A DNA stretch of 64,000 nucleotides from Isochrysis galbana (GCA_018136815.1 CM030945.1:594605-658604), one strand, 5' to 3'; shown: positions 43,706 through 55,088, counted from the first letter of the stretch. Numbers and translations: made by a program. The notes: generated by a model not told the origin, from the sequence alone.

Positions 43706-45265
43706 TAAAAGCTTTTAATATTCTCGCCCCACGCGTGGCCCTGGACTTCTACTTCGTAGCCACGCCCGAAACCTTCCTTCTCCCTCCAACCTGCCTTGCG
43801 GCTACTCCCCTTGTGCGCTACTTAGGGGCTCAGGTTGGGGGGTTGGTAGGGTCGAGCTGGGTGCTCTTGCCCGAAGCAGTCTGGTCCTCTTCCTCCTCCT
43901 GTGCCGCTAGGTGGCAAGCATTCGCACGTCTGTCCGTGGTGTGTTGGTATGGGGCGTGGCAGGTGGTACCTGTTAGCCTAGTAATTTCCGATTACGCGCG
44001 GGGGGGAGGGGGGGTGTTCCTAGTGTTTTAATAATAATAAAACAACTGAGCGTTAGTACCACTACTCCCACTAGCCCGGTACTATCACGACACCCCTCAG
44101 CGCACTTGGCCGCACGCCTTGAAGTGATGGCACATACTCATACTCATATGCATCCCTTCAAATCTCCCCCCTCGCCGCAAACCCCCGGCTCCCATTATAA
44201 CTCCCCACAAGTTACAATGAGGGAAAACCCAGTGAGGCGGACCGACCTACGTCGGGCGACTCACCGGAAAAAAAAAACATCTGAAGATTCAGGCTACTAC
44301 CGCTAGCTATAAAGACCACGCACTCACGGTACCGACTCACGCCATCGCCTATACCCCAGAACACTCACTCCCTTTACACTACCCCCTTCATTCCTTTGTC
44401 TTTGGTATCGGGGGGGGGGGCCGCGTGCACTACGACGGGCCAAGCGCAAGGGGCGGGCTGGGGCAGACCTGTTGTTGGGTGTTCCTGTGGCAGACAAACG
44501 TAAAACGCCTTCTGAACTATCTTATATTGTCCCCAGGGGGTCTCGGCCCCCGCCCTTCGGCCTTTCTTCGTCCGCTGCCGCACTTTCGCGGTGTTTGACT
44601 GCCGCGCAGGGTGTCTTCCCGTTGATATACCGTAAATGGGCGGAAATCTTACCTATTCTCGGGCCACATCGTGTGGTTTTTTTTGTCGTTCTTTTCCCGT
44701 CGTTCTCTTCGTTCTCCTACGGGCGTGTGCTGCATGGCGCGCGCCATGGCCCCCTTCTGGGGGGCCCCTCGGGCCCCCCCAGAGGGCTAGCCAGGGCAGC
44801 TCAGGGGGCAGTGGAGGCTGGGGCAGTGCCCCTGGCCTCTCCTGCCTCTCCCTCGCTCGCCTCGCTGGCCCTGGGTGCCCTCCTGGCGGCCTCGGTGGTC
44901 TGTGGCTCAGTGGTGAGGGGGGGGGTCAGTACGAGCGAGGGCCAGTGCAGGCGAGTGCGTGCGGCGCGCGGCGCGCGCTCGGCGAAGGTCTGGGCCAGAT
45001 TGATGTCAGCTCAGCCCCTGCCAGCAGGCAGGGGCTGAGGTTGGTTGTGCAGGCCCACCCAGGGGGTGTCTGCGATGGAGAGAGGGGGGCGCGAGGCCCC
45101 CATTGGCCTCCTACTTATAAAAGTAGTTGTCTCACCGGGGAAAAACACCGGGGGGGTGGGGAGGGTCCTCTCGTCGAGAAGCAGAACGGCCCTTACAGCT
45201 CGCGCCGCGAGCAGTCCTCGAAGAAATAAATGACTGCGCCCCCCGATACCTGCCACAGGGACGTC
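43706..45265 (+). mobile_element. Mosaic of dispersed modules A, B, C, D and others
   Basis: In order: A 43710-43955 (matches 20005-20255), B 44029-44221 (matches 19801-19993), C 44216-44268 (matches 23553-23605), D 44278-44500 (ACATCTGAAGATTC, matches 34010), a GC-rich part 44730-44900 (matches 21340-21500), then 45035-45130 (matches 10872-10980 inverted) and 45135-45262 (matches 23606-23735). No coding domain is recognised, so this is probably a non-autonomous element or a chain of them. Confidence 0.7.
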
Positions 45266-46138
45266 TTGAGCCACTCCCTTCTTCTCTCCCTCCTGTCGCC
45301 AGCCGCCCCCCTTCGCTCGTTTGCTAACGCAAACGGGGCCCGTTTCTCACCGCACTCCATCGGGGGGGTTGCAAATCCCCCCCCTCTCCCTCTCTCCATT
45401 CTCCTCCACCCCTCTCCTGACGGATCCGAGGTTACCACTGCCTCAGATGGGAACAGAAGGGACGGAAGGGAAGCGGCGAGAGGCGCGGCGGAAGTTGGGG
45501 GGTGGCCAATGACGGGCTGGACCACCTCCTCAGCAGAGAAAGGCGGGAGGACGGGCTTGGGCGAGGGCGAGCGCGACGACGGAGCGGACATGGCTGGGAG
45601 GGTCGGGATGGATAGGCTGAGGCTGAGGGATTGGTGAGGTTTGGTATTGAGGTCGCGCCGCCCTCATCGCCGCCTACAACGAAAGGGCCTGTGCATCTCC
45701 GTCCATCGTGTGTCATTATGCAGGCTGGTAACTGGTACTCTCCATGTCACGCCGAGCCCCCAACCACCCTCACCCCACACTCGCAGTCCCCACACTCCCA
45801 CACACACAGTCTCACATCAGACACAGCACCACTCCCCAAGCCCCAGCCAGCCCCAGCCACTGACTTCCCATACGATACCCCTGAACAACATGCGGCTTGC
45901 GTCCGGCAGATGTAGTGGCGGTGAGTCGTGCCGCCTTAGCCTTAGCTGTTGGTGGGCTATGTTTGGTGTTTGGTTTGCATCTTGTTGTTTGATCGGGTAG
46001 GTTGGTTGGGGTTGGGAGGCTGATGCTGGCTCTGGGGAGGCTACGCCCCGTGCGGTGTCGTGCGTCGTGCGTTTGGATAGGTGGGTTGGTGGACTTGGAG
46101 CAGCTCCTCTCTTTGGGGAGATGGTGTGGGGAAAAAAA
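45266..46138. other. Low-complexity flank between mosaic elements
   Basis: No gene supported. GGGGGGGTTGCAAATCCCCCCC (45361-45382) is a near-perfect hairpin. 45770-45840 is rich in CA and CCCCA. Confidence 0.4.
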
Positions 46139-46961
46139 ATCTGAAGATTCTGGGCTACTCGCCTCCTAGTTCTAGGTTTCCCCGTCAATGCTACGACACC
46201 GCCCTTATCTCCCCTCCCTCCACCTCCTCCCTTTCCCTTTCCCCCTTCAGAGCTAAGTTTAAATCTTAGTTCACCGATGGGGGGGTGTCGCCGTCGGCTT
46301 GCGTGGTGAGTTCCATAGAACTTACAGTGAGTGTGCCCTGTGTGCTCGGTGGTTCAGGCTACTATACTGCTAGCTACGGGGGTCCCATCGCGCTCACGGT
46401 GCTGCTTCTCGCCATCGCCTAAACCCCACTCTCTCACCCCCTCACCCCTCACCCGCTACCACCCTCAAGGGGCATCGACTCCAACCGGATTAGGGAGCGG
46501 GCGGAGGGCGACGAGCTCGTGAGCAAGCTGCTCGCCGCGGCGTCCGAGGCGATGGTGCCGGCGACGCAGAACCAACCACGCGGCCGCGCGCGTGTGCGGG
46601 CCCGAGCGGCCGTAGGGGCAGTGAGGGGAGCAAGGAGCAGGGGGCAAGCTGGCCAACCTCGCCTCGCCCAACACCTGGCATCGCTCTGCCTCGCTCGTTC
46701 TCCTCGTTCTTGTCTCTTCTCTCGTACTCCCCCCACGCCCTTGCCCCCCGCGCGCGCTCGCGCCACCCCGTCCCCGCCCAAATATGTAGGAGCCACCCGC
46801 CCAAACATGAAACATGTATGTAGCAAATATGTCGAAGGCTCGACATATTTATTTCGCGAAATCGTACCCAAATATGTTTTCTGCCTACCCGCCTACCCCT
46901 AGTAGTGAGGTGGAGCGAACCTTGTCCGTAGTAGGTGCGTAGCCCAGAATCTTCAGATGTT
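46139..46961. mobile_element. Non-autonomous element with 23-bp terminal inverted repeats
   Basis: The left end AATCTGAAGATTCTGGGCTAC and right end GTAGCCCAGAATCTTCAGATGT are inverted copies. The element is about 823 bp. An internal second copy of the subterminal sequence starts near 46362 (GCTACTATACTGCTAGCTA, CGCCATCGCCTAAACCCC). Inside, 46475-46570 reads RIRERAEGDELVSKLLAAAS, which might be a captured exon piece. A palindrome AAATATGTCG...CGACATATTT lies at 46832-46857. Confidence 0.65.
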
Positions 46962-47166
46962 TATTAAATAATTTTTATCCTAGCTCAAGCCAAAGGTCAA
47001 GTGGCCACATCTAGTGTGTTGGTCCTTGACGGGTGCATAAGAGGGGAGTCGGGGAAGAAAAACCGAACCTGAGATTCCAGTCTCTTCTCGGTGGCTCCCG
47101 CCCCCCCCTTTTTGCCAATGTGAGGCTAGATTACACTAGCTTCATTAAACAGGATGAGTGGACTCT

Positions 47167-49546
47167 TCAGCGATACTTAACTTGGAGGATAAGGTCTGCT
47201 GCCTCCGAGAAGCCAATGCGGTGGAAGATGAAGTCGTTGTCCAAGGGCGGATATACCCACCTGTTGCACGCATTCAGTGTTTCAACCAACTCTGGCTCGA
47301 GCTTATCAATCCAGGCGTTGAGAGCCTTGTCTATGGTGTCGATCACCGCCTGCACCATTTCGGCCTCTGCGGCGAGGTATGCGGGATCAGGGCCGAATGC
47401 GCTGCCAAGGGAGCCGGCAGGAATCTGGACGGGCTCGTTTGCCTGGAGTGAAAGGTTGTTTATCAATGTGTTCGACACGGTTTGCAATGAGGCCTTTCCG
47501 GTCGAATCGACCCCAACCGAGAAGACGGTCGTCTTGGTCTTATCATAGTAAGAGCTGGGCGGACTGACTACTTGGCCATCGACGAGAGTGCCCGATGTGA
47601 CATTTGAGTTGACTGCCAAGATGAGTTGTTCGCCTGAGAGCTCGACGGATCCTTTGAGCGCAGTGGTCATGGTAGTCTTGATTGACATGAAGACCGAGTC
47701 GTCCGATGAGTTGAAGATCTGCCCTAGTGCTTCCAAGCCAGCCGTAGCGGTTGCCTCAAGATTGGTCGAAACATCGGTCGCCTCGAAGCTGGTCGGGTTC
47801 GCGGCCGGCGTCACTGATGGCTCAATGTATATGGTGCCATCTTTTGTGGTGAGGCTGACGTGGGCATCCCAGCAATTGCTCTGGGCGCCGTCCTTGATCA
47901 AGTTGGCAATCGCCTGGACGATGGACGCCCGTCGGACGGCGATCACTCCCGAAAGAATATCAGCGTCCGTCGGCATCACCCAATTCCACGGGAAGACTGT
48001 TGAGGGCGGTGGCGTGTCGGAGGCGCTGCCAACATACGTCAAACAAGAAAGCTCGCTTTGCTGCGCCACATTGTCAACCTTGTACGGAGTGGTTTGGATC
48101 TGCACTGTCTTGAGAAAGACGGGGGACCACCCGACGGAAGAATCGGTAGTGAAACTATATGAAAAAACGGGGTTGCCTGCCTGCTTGAGCTGGTCAAAGT
48201 AGGCGCCTAAGAAGAGCTCGTTGAGGGCCTGCCCAGTTGTTGATCCATCCGAGATCCCCGGAATGCTAGCGGAACTTGTGGTCGCCAACGTATCGAGATC
48301 AAGTATCAGTTGTTGCACTCCAAAGGCGCCTTCCCCCACGCTATCATTCAAAGTGGTCGCCCGCGCACTGACGTTGGCCGGGGCATCACTTGGATCTGTT
48401 TCCTTGTTGGCGAGTTGGATCGAGAAGGTGAAGAGCCACGGCGTAGCGCCTGCACCGCTTGGCTGTTCGACATTAGTGAAAACGGCAGATGAAAAGCCAA
48501 TCATCTGGAGTCTAACGATCTGGAACTCAGAGCACATGAGGGTATAGGTGACAGGCGCCGTGGAAGTCATGCCTAGTTTGAGCACCGGGGGCAGCTCATC
48601 GATCGGCACATCTGGGGTACCGCCCTTGCTCTTGAAGGCGCCAGCAAAGCTGGCCTCGGCAAGCCTCAAGACGGTCACATTATCTTGCGTGCTACCGTTT
48701 GGAATGGAGAAGGGGCTGACCCCACCAGTGATCGACATCACCTCGTCTTCTGACATTTCTGCCATGCCATTCGCCGCATCTGTGTCCAGCTTGTAGTACT
48801 TGATCACTTCTGCACTGGCAGCGGAAGCGAGGTAGTCTAGCATAGTTTTGTTCACGCTCTCCTGAGCGCATGCGGAAAAAGTTGGGAAAGAGAGAGGTGT
48901 TATGTGGCGAGACGCCGGGAGTATGAGAGCGATGGATCACGTCCACATACATACGTATAAGCGGTGTTTATCTGGGCAGTTGCGCGCCCTTCCTCCTTCC
49001 TCTCCAAATCATAGCAAGCCCCTGCAGCCGTTGGCGAGAGCTCGCAAAGCGCCTCGCACGTAGCCCACCCCTCCCACCTCTCGCCACATAGAATGATATG
49101 AGTGGCACTCCTAGTCTCCGTGCCTCTTTCTGCGGTCTCCCCTTCCCGAAGACTCCACGCACCCTGTGGGAGCAGCCGACGGAGCTGCGGCGCGTGCCAA
49201 CCAACCAAGGCAGAAGGAGAAGAAGTGGCCGGGGAGAGACAGGGGAGAGGAGGGGGGGGGGGGGAGCGGTATCGAGAGAAGAGAGTCGAGGCGAGAGAGA
49301 GCAAGAGGGCAAAGGGAGCAAGAGGAGGAGGGCAAGACAGAGGAGGGAGGGAACGAGCATGCACACCTGCGTGAGCGAGACTGCCACATCCACGCCCTCA
49401 TACAGTGTCAGGTTGCTCGAGGTGCCACTCGAGCCACTGAAGGGCAGCGTGTCGCCCAGCTCGCTCTCCCCCGCCACCTCTGTCGCCCCCGTCTTCCCCG
49501 CGCCAAGACTCTCGGCCTCGGCCGCTCGGCTCTGATTGCACCCCAT
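47167..49546 (-). CDS. Large protein with N-myristoylation-type MGC start, two exons, unknown family
   Basis: Exon 1 is 49546-49367, the intron 49366-48862 (GTGTGC...GCTCAG, 505 bp, phase 0) and exon 2 48861-47167; 624 residues. The N-terminus MGCNQSRAAEAESLG fits N-myristoylation (G2, S6) and palmitoylation (C3), so membrane attachment is likely. The rest is beta-rich, Thr/Ser/Val-rich and has no TM helix. It includes SVNKTMLDYLASAASAEVIK, a WSPVFLKTVQIQT segment, the aromatic STVFPWNWVMPTDADI, GVIAVRRASIVQAIANLI and a C-terminal helix. The layout recalls large uncharacterised lipid-binding-like (TULIP-type) proteins of fungi and bacteria, but this is only an impression. Starting at the inner Met (48843) would drop exon 1; the splice is preferred because phase and both sites fit. 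Confidence 0.6.
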
Positions 49547-50853
49547 CGCGGGACTCACGCTCAGAACCCGCCGCCTTTTCTCTTAGACTTTTCTTCTAAA
49601 AGGATTCACGCTAGCTGCTAAAGTACTCTCTCGGCGGGGGTACTCCTACCACGTTGGAAATTGTAGTCTTGTAAGCTTGTAAGAGGTCTTGTTGGCTAGC
49701 ATCCCTAAAAAAAATCCTCTTAAAAATCTCCGCTACGTGTACGGCTTAAGGCAGCATGCTAGTGCTCCTCCCTATTACCCAACCTTAACCCCCATCAACC
49801 CCTTTCCCCTTTCCCAGCTCCCTTTATGACGGAGAACTGGTTCCGGGGCGACCGTGCGCGCTGCTTCGGTCAGGAATTGGAGAGAAGGGGGTGGGAGACT
49901 GTGGCTTCGTCTACTCGATGACGTGTCTCATACGTCTCTTACGTTCGTGAGTCATTTCCACTGGCACCAAGCTGAGGATCGCGCACGCTGTACAAGAGAC
50001 CGAAGAATGAGGCAACGAGGACGAATAAAACACCGATACAACTGGCACAGAAGGGTGCCGATAGCAACAAGCGTGCTAGACGAGACCCAACCACCAAACC
50101 AAGGCCGAGAAGAAGCGGCACAAATGAGAAAAAAGACCAACAGGCCTGCCCAGACCCCACACTCCAAACCAGACCTCAGGTAGTGCACCGAGGTCGGACC
50201 CCGGAAACCGAAGAAAAAGGAAAGAAGGGGGGCAGGGGAGGAGGTGGAGGGAGGGAAGATAAGGGCGATGGAAATAGAGGCGGCGAGTCCTGTGGTCGGT
50301 AGGTGTGTAGCCCAGAATCTTCAGATGTTTTTTTTTTGCGTGCATTCAGCATTCAATGAGTAACCTTCAGAGAAGCTCAATGATTTTTTGATACCAAGCA
50401 AATGGTGTGTAAGCGTATCGTGAATGCGGATGGTTCGAATGAGTATGACTTGCCGCACATGCGCGTGACAGTGTCTGACATGCACGAATTGAGTGGCTCT
50501 GGTGGCCGCTGTGATTGAGGGATGAAGTGAGAAGTGTGAGACCCTCTGAAGGAATACGGTCAAGCCCCAATGTACCCCATGCAACATAGTTCAAGGGCGA
50601 GCTTTCTCGTCTAGCGCGTTTCAATTTTATTTTTGATCCACGGGCTCTACGGGTTTCAGTTTTGAAACGGAGGTAGTACTTGGATTTATTTGTCCTCGCC
50701 GGAGAGAGAGAGAAGCAATCTATATCATTGAAGACTGAAGGGCGACATTGCCTAAAGAGTAAAGAGTAAATAAAGAGCATCATGGTCATGAAAAGCAAAT
50801 GCGCATACGGAAGGAGAAGCAAGATACGAGCGGCTTACGTAGAATACCCGCCG
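49547..50853. repeat. Repeat-bearing intergenic region
   Basis: 49630-49710 matches 36646-36715. 49712-49745 is a degenerate AAATCTCCGCTACG module A head. 50090-50330 is the inverted copy of the 34010-34240 element end (GTGTGTAGCCCAGAATCTTC at 50304-50323). No gene. Confidence 0.65.
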
Positions 50854-52707
50854 CTACGTGGGCCGTGCACCCTTGGCATTTGCTCTTGCAGCAATTCTCT
50901 CCGCAAGCTGATCAAGATACGTCATGCCCTCCGATTTGGTGACCGTGCAGCTGGGCCTACCGAGCGCTGCCGCTCCGCCAGACGTCAATGCGTCGGCCAT
51001 TTGCCGCTCAGCATCCTCGACAGTTTGCTTCCTCGCCCGCAGCTTGGCGGCGAATTCAGCAGAATGCAAGAATCCACCACTGGCGCCACTCTGGACGACC
51101 CTGCCGGCGGCGGCAGCAGGCGCGCCTTCTCCGCAGTCGCCGCCCACGTACGCCGCGCCGACTATCGGTGAAGGCCGAAATTGTTGTGCCAAAGATGACG
51201 GAGCGATGGGCGGTGGCGGAGCGGTAGATGGCGCGAGAGGGGGTGGCGGCGGGGTGGGGATCGACCGCGATGTCTTGGAAGTCATCGCAGCCTCATCGTG
51301 ACTAGGGGGAGGAGGATGTGAGGACAGCGGTATGGGGTCGGCTGCGTGGCCTCCAACACACACCTCTGGATGAGTCGATGGCCGGGAAGGAAGCTCTGTG
51401 CCCACGGCTTGCCACGGCTCCAACGCCTCGCTTGCGGCTGCCAACGCAGCTCGATGAGCCGCATCAGCATCATCAATTTGCTGCCGTCGCGCCGCGAGGA
51501 TATTGAGCGCTTCGTCATCCAGAGTACGCCGGCCATCGCCACAATTGCCCGCACTACAGGCCCCACCACTAGCACAACTTGCACGTAGACCCGACAGCCG
51601 TCCAACCCGAGGTGGAGCGGCGTCTTCCCCACTGATGCGGAGGCGATTGAGCCTACGACGAGTGCGAATCGGAGGGGGAAGGGGGTGAAACTTCAACTCG
51701 CACCGACAATCCAATTCGCAGAAGCAGTGTATGGGAAAAAAACAGTCGTTCGGCTCAAGTACTACACCAAGGCTCATTGATGGCCCCCAACGGAGGACGC
51801 GCACCTTCGGCTCAGCTCAGAGGTCGTGCCTGATTGTTCACCGCGCACTGCGCCAATTGCAAAGCGGATCGCGCGTGGCAGGGAGCTGAACGTCCCCTGG
51901 CAGTTTCCTCTGCTAAACAGAGTGGCTTCGCTGCCTCTGTGTGTGCCGACGCCGCTAGCTTGCAGCAGCGCTTGCTTTCGCTGCGCAAAGACGTCGGCGC
52001 CGATGGCCCGGACGGAAACATCGGAGGTGCCGTCGCGTTTGCGCTCGCGCTCCGCAGCCAGGGTGAACTGAGCCAACGGGTGGCTGAGTGTGAACCAAGC
52101 GGCTCGGCGGCCTAGCCAGGCACAAACAATTGTGCTGTCACGCATGAGGCGCACTAAACATGCAGAGCCTTACCTGAACGACCAGCTCGCGCACCCCACG
52201 AATCGACTCGATGGGCGTTCGCCCAGGCAAAGACACTAGCATGCCTCTTTCCTCGTCGACGCACCGCACGACCATTTGATTGGCCAGCTCCTCCGCCGCT
52301 TCATCGTCCGCTGCATAGCAGGCGGCAATAGCCGCCCGCACCTCGCCCACTGATCGCAGCCCGGCCGTATCAAGCTCCATTTCCTCCGCGCTCCCAGCAG
52401 CGAGCTGGACCAGCACACGGACAACGGTCGAATCGATTGCACAAGTTGCCGCGCCGCCGACTACTTCGCCCGCGCCGCCGAGCAGACCTAATCCCGAGAC
52501 GAAGAGGTGCTCATCCTCATCTGCTCCGTCATCGACACTGCTCCAACGCGAGCCACCTTTGGCGCGCTCGCCGAATGGCATGCCGATTCGGCGTGCGAGG
52601 CGGAGACTGGCGCGGCTCGTGCACACGAGCACCGCCAGCATGAGCACCGCCAGCCCCGAGAGCACGAAGGTGACCAATTCGAGCGTGCTCGCCGCGTCGT
52701 GCGCCAT
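50854..52707 (-). CDS. Predicted single-pass membrane protein with Ala-rich C-terminal region (exon structure partly resolved)
   Basis: The ATG is at 52707. Exon 1, 52707-52174 (178 codons), encodes a TM helix (TFVLSGLAVLMLAVLVC, residues about 15-31) followed by a cytosolic module (VVRVLVQLAAGSAEEMELDT, LVSLPGRTPIESIRGVREL) of possible ubiquitin-like fold. It is followed by GTAAGG and an intron to 52068 (TCAG). Exon 2 starts at 52067 with FTLAAERERKRDG in phase 0. The final exon, before the TAG at 50856-50854, encodes DEALNILAARRQQIDDADAA, a Pro-rich linker and SAEFAAKLRARKQTVEDAER. The splice joining exon 2 to the last exon (somewhere about 51950-51650) is not resolved. No family recognised. 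It is head-to-head with the SERGT-like gene. Confidence 0.45.
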
Positions 52708-53047
52708 CGCGGCCACTGGAGGAAGTGGAAGGGTAGGAGAGATAGGGGCCGGGCAGAACGGCAGGGGGGGGGGGGGGCGTACACAGCCGGGAGAGGAGGC
52801 CGGCGAAGGGGCCGGAACGCGCGGGGTGGTGGGCGGGGGTGGTAGAATGGGGGAGGGGGAAGGGGGGGGGGGGGGGGGCGGCGGGCGGCGGAGCGGGGGG
52901 GGGGGGGGGGGGGCAAGGGGGGGGGGGAAGGGGAGGGGAGGGGAGGGACAGTGGTCGCTTCTACTTCTCTACTTTTCCTACGATACTCAAGTTCGGGAGG
53001 GGGAGGTCACAGCTCTCGCCGCCTTTCCCTCCGCCGCCGCCGCCGCG
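52708..53047. promoter_or_regulatory. Shared divergent promoter region, extremely G-rich
   Basis: 340 bp between the ATG codons of two divergent genes. It contains G runs of 10-19 at 52767-52777, 52863-52879, 52900-52913 and 52918-52928 with GGGAGGGGAGGG following, so G-quadruplex structures are plausible. No TATA box is visible. A short open frame crosses it but is G-run translation only. Confidence 0.45.
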
Positions 53048-55088
53048 ATGGGCGGCGAGTCATCGCCTGCGCCGCTGCACACCGTCTTCTGTGCGGAGTG
53101 CACAACTTACTTCGACTGGAAATCGGCGGGCGTCTACTGGTCCCATCGCGCCGCGCGCATGCCCGGGCCCATCACGCGGCTGCTAGCATGCTCAGAGGCG
53201 CAGCTCGCAGTGTATCCACCTTCCTCGCTGGCAATGGGCCCCACGTTCGTCCACCCCAACCTGGCGGCCAACCCGCGGACGAATGAGACGTCAGGCTCGT
53301 ACAACAAGCCAGCTGCCGTCATGTACTGGATCAGCCAGGTGCCTCCCGAAGAGGACTTCATTCTCTTCATCGACGCGGACATGCTGCTGCGCGCCCCTAT
53401 CAACCCGCTCACACTCGGTGCCAGGAGAGGCCTCGTTGTCTCAGAGCACGTGGACTATCTCGACATCGGGATCCGAGCAGGGCTAGTACAGCAGTTTGTC
53501 TCGGATAGCGTAGTTGGGCTGGCCAAAGCGGCAGGCTGGTGGCACATCTTCCACAAGGAGGACTTGCGCACCATTGCCCCCCGATGGCTCCATTGGTGCG
53601 AGCGGATGCGCGCTGAACCATTCAGGTACTGGCGCACCCTTGGGTCGGATGGACGGCCCATTCGAGGGACGCGAGAGCCGCCGCATGGCGGAGTGTGGGT
53701 CTCGATGGACATTGCAACAGGTTAGCACCACCGCCTGACCGGCACCGGTGATTGCGGCCGCAGCACATTGGTTAGGTCTGCTCGGTCAGTGCATCAAGTG
53801 GGCTGGGTAGGTTATGTGGTATGGTGCTGGGGCCCGCACTTAAACTTGTCCAACCCCGACACGTCACAGGAGACAGCTATGTCAAGCGAGACGAGGCTCC
53901 GTGGATCTCCGAGATGTACGGCTACGTGATCGCGGCGGCGGAGGCGCGGATCGACACCAAGCTAGTTCGAGGCGTCGTCCAATACACCGACGGCCGAAAC
54001 GGAGCTCCAGCGGAGCAGGGTACGCTTGCGCCCTCTACTCTGCCATGCGATGTGGCGTCTGGGTTTGAAATAGTATCGGCGGAGTCGGGTAAGGGGTTTG
54101 AGGATGGTGAAGACGGCTGCAAGGCTCGCAGGCTCTGAATCGCCTCGGGCGTTCCGCTCCCATAGGGGGGCCCTCAATCATCCACTATGGTCTCCACTGC
54201 GACGTGGGTAATTATCATTTTTCCAAGTACGACTATCCGGCCTTCGACATCTCGCGCTGCAGCGGCCACTTTTTCCGCGTGCCACAGTTGCCGCGCCGCT
54301 TTGAGGCTCTCTGCGCTGAAACCATCACAACACTCAACGACGCACTGTGCGACTTTTACTCGCGGTCGTGCGGCGAGGATACTCCTGCGGCGATAGCGGT
54401 GTGTCCTCCGCATGAGGCCCCAGCCAACCCCTGCGAAGATTTGCACGAGGACTGCCCATCAATCGCCGCTGCAGGGGGCTGTTCAGACCCCATCAAGGCT
54501 GCTGAGTGTGTGCATGCCTGCACGCACTGCTGTGGTGATGCGAACCCAAAATGTGTCTTGTGGGCCATCGCGGGAGAGTGTGAAAGGAATCCTGGTTACA
54601 TGCAAGATGCCTGTGCAGGCGCATGTGGTGTCTGTGCGGCAGCCGCAGCTGCAGTGAACCACACTGCTCCGGATGGAGAGGTAGAAAGCCACCGCAGAAC
54701 TGCAGGAAGTGCCGCCAGTCACTCAAAACTGCCCTTAGACGAGAGTGCCGTCTTTGAAGCGAAGGCGAGCAACTACGCGTTCACGGGCCGAGGAGCGGCA
54801 GCCGATGTGGGCGATGCGCAGCACGATTCTGACGTTAAAATGCCTGCCGCCCGGGCGGACGGCGGATCTCGAAATTCTGGCGGCGGTGCGGGGCGAGGAA
54901 GGCTCGAAAGAGCCCGTACGGAAGCACAAGCTCCCTGGGTCTCTCGACATGTCGCCGGCAACGACGACTGGGGTTGGCCAATCATTGTACTCTTTCTCAT
55001 GGTGACGTGTGTGGTCATCTGCACAGGTTTGAGAATGCGGCGGTCACCGAGGAGGAGAGGGCCCAAGCATCCTGCAATGGTAGTGTAA
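53048..55088 (+). CDS. Peptidyl-serine alpha-galactosyltransferase-like (SERGT/GT96 type) with ShK-like domains
   Basis: The ATG is at 53048. Exons: 53048-53720, 53870-54019 and 54166-55088; introns of 149 bp (GTTAGC...CACAG) and 146 bp (GTACGC...ATAG), both phase 1; 581 residues. SERGT features run across the exons: HTVFCAECTTYFDWKSAGVY, PGPITRLLAC, YNKPAAVMYW, FILFIDADMLLRAPI (DxD metal site), WWHIFHKEDLRTIAPRWL, then APWISEMYGYVIAAAEARID and PSIIHYGLHCDVG. The C-terminal part has two Cys-rich ShK-like segments (CEDLHEDCPSIAAAGGC...CVHACTHCC and CERNPGYMQDAC...CGVC), a long polar linker, then a TM helix (WPIIVLFLMVTCVVICTGL) and an RMRRSPRR tail. SERGT adds galactose to Ser of Ser-(Hyp)n motifs in extensins, in the ER/Golgi. 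No N-terminal signal is obvious, which is odd for an ER/Golgi enzyme with a C-terminal anchor; an upstream exon is possible. Confidence 0.8.

Noticed and set aside
47588..48547. Two plus-strand ORFs (204 and 108 codons)
   Set aside because: They lie inside the 565-codon minus exon, which has in-phase splice sites and consistent protein character.
50428..50445. GGTTCGAATGAG, recalling a tRNA T-arm
   Set aside because: No acceptor stem, D-arm or anticodon arm can be built around it.
51282..51632. Ankyrin-like GKTPLHLGLD on the minus strand
   Set aside because: A single motif without a second repeat, in a frame overlapped by a longer Ala-rich reading that ends the gene.
51834..52115. Plus-strand ORF with an Ala-rich peptide opposite exon 2 of the minus membrane gene
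   Set aside because: Exon 2 on the minus strand has an in-phase splice with exon 1; the plus reading has no support, though it could not be fully excluded.
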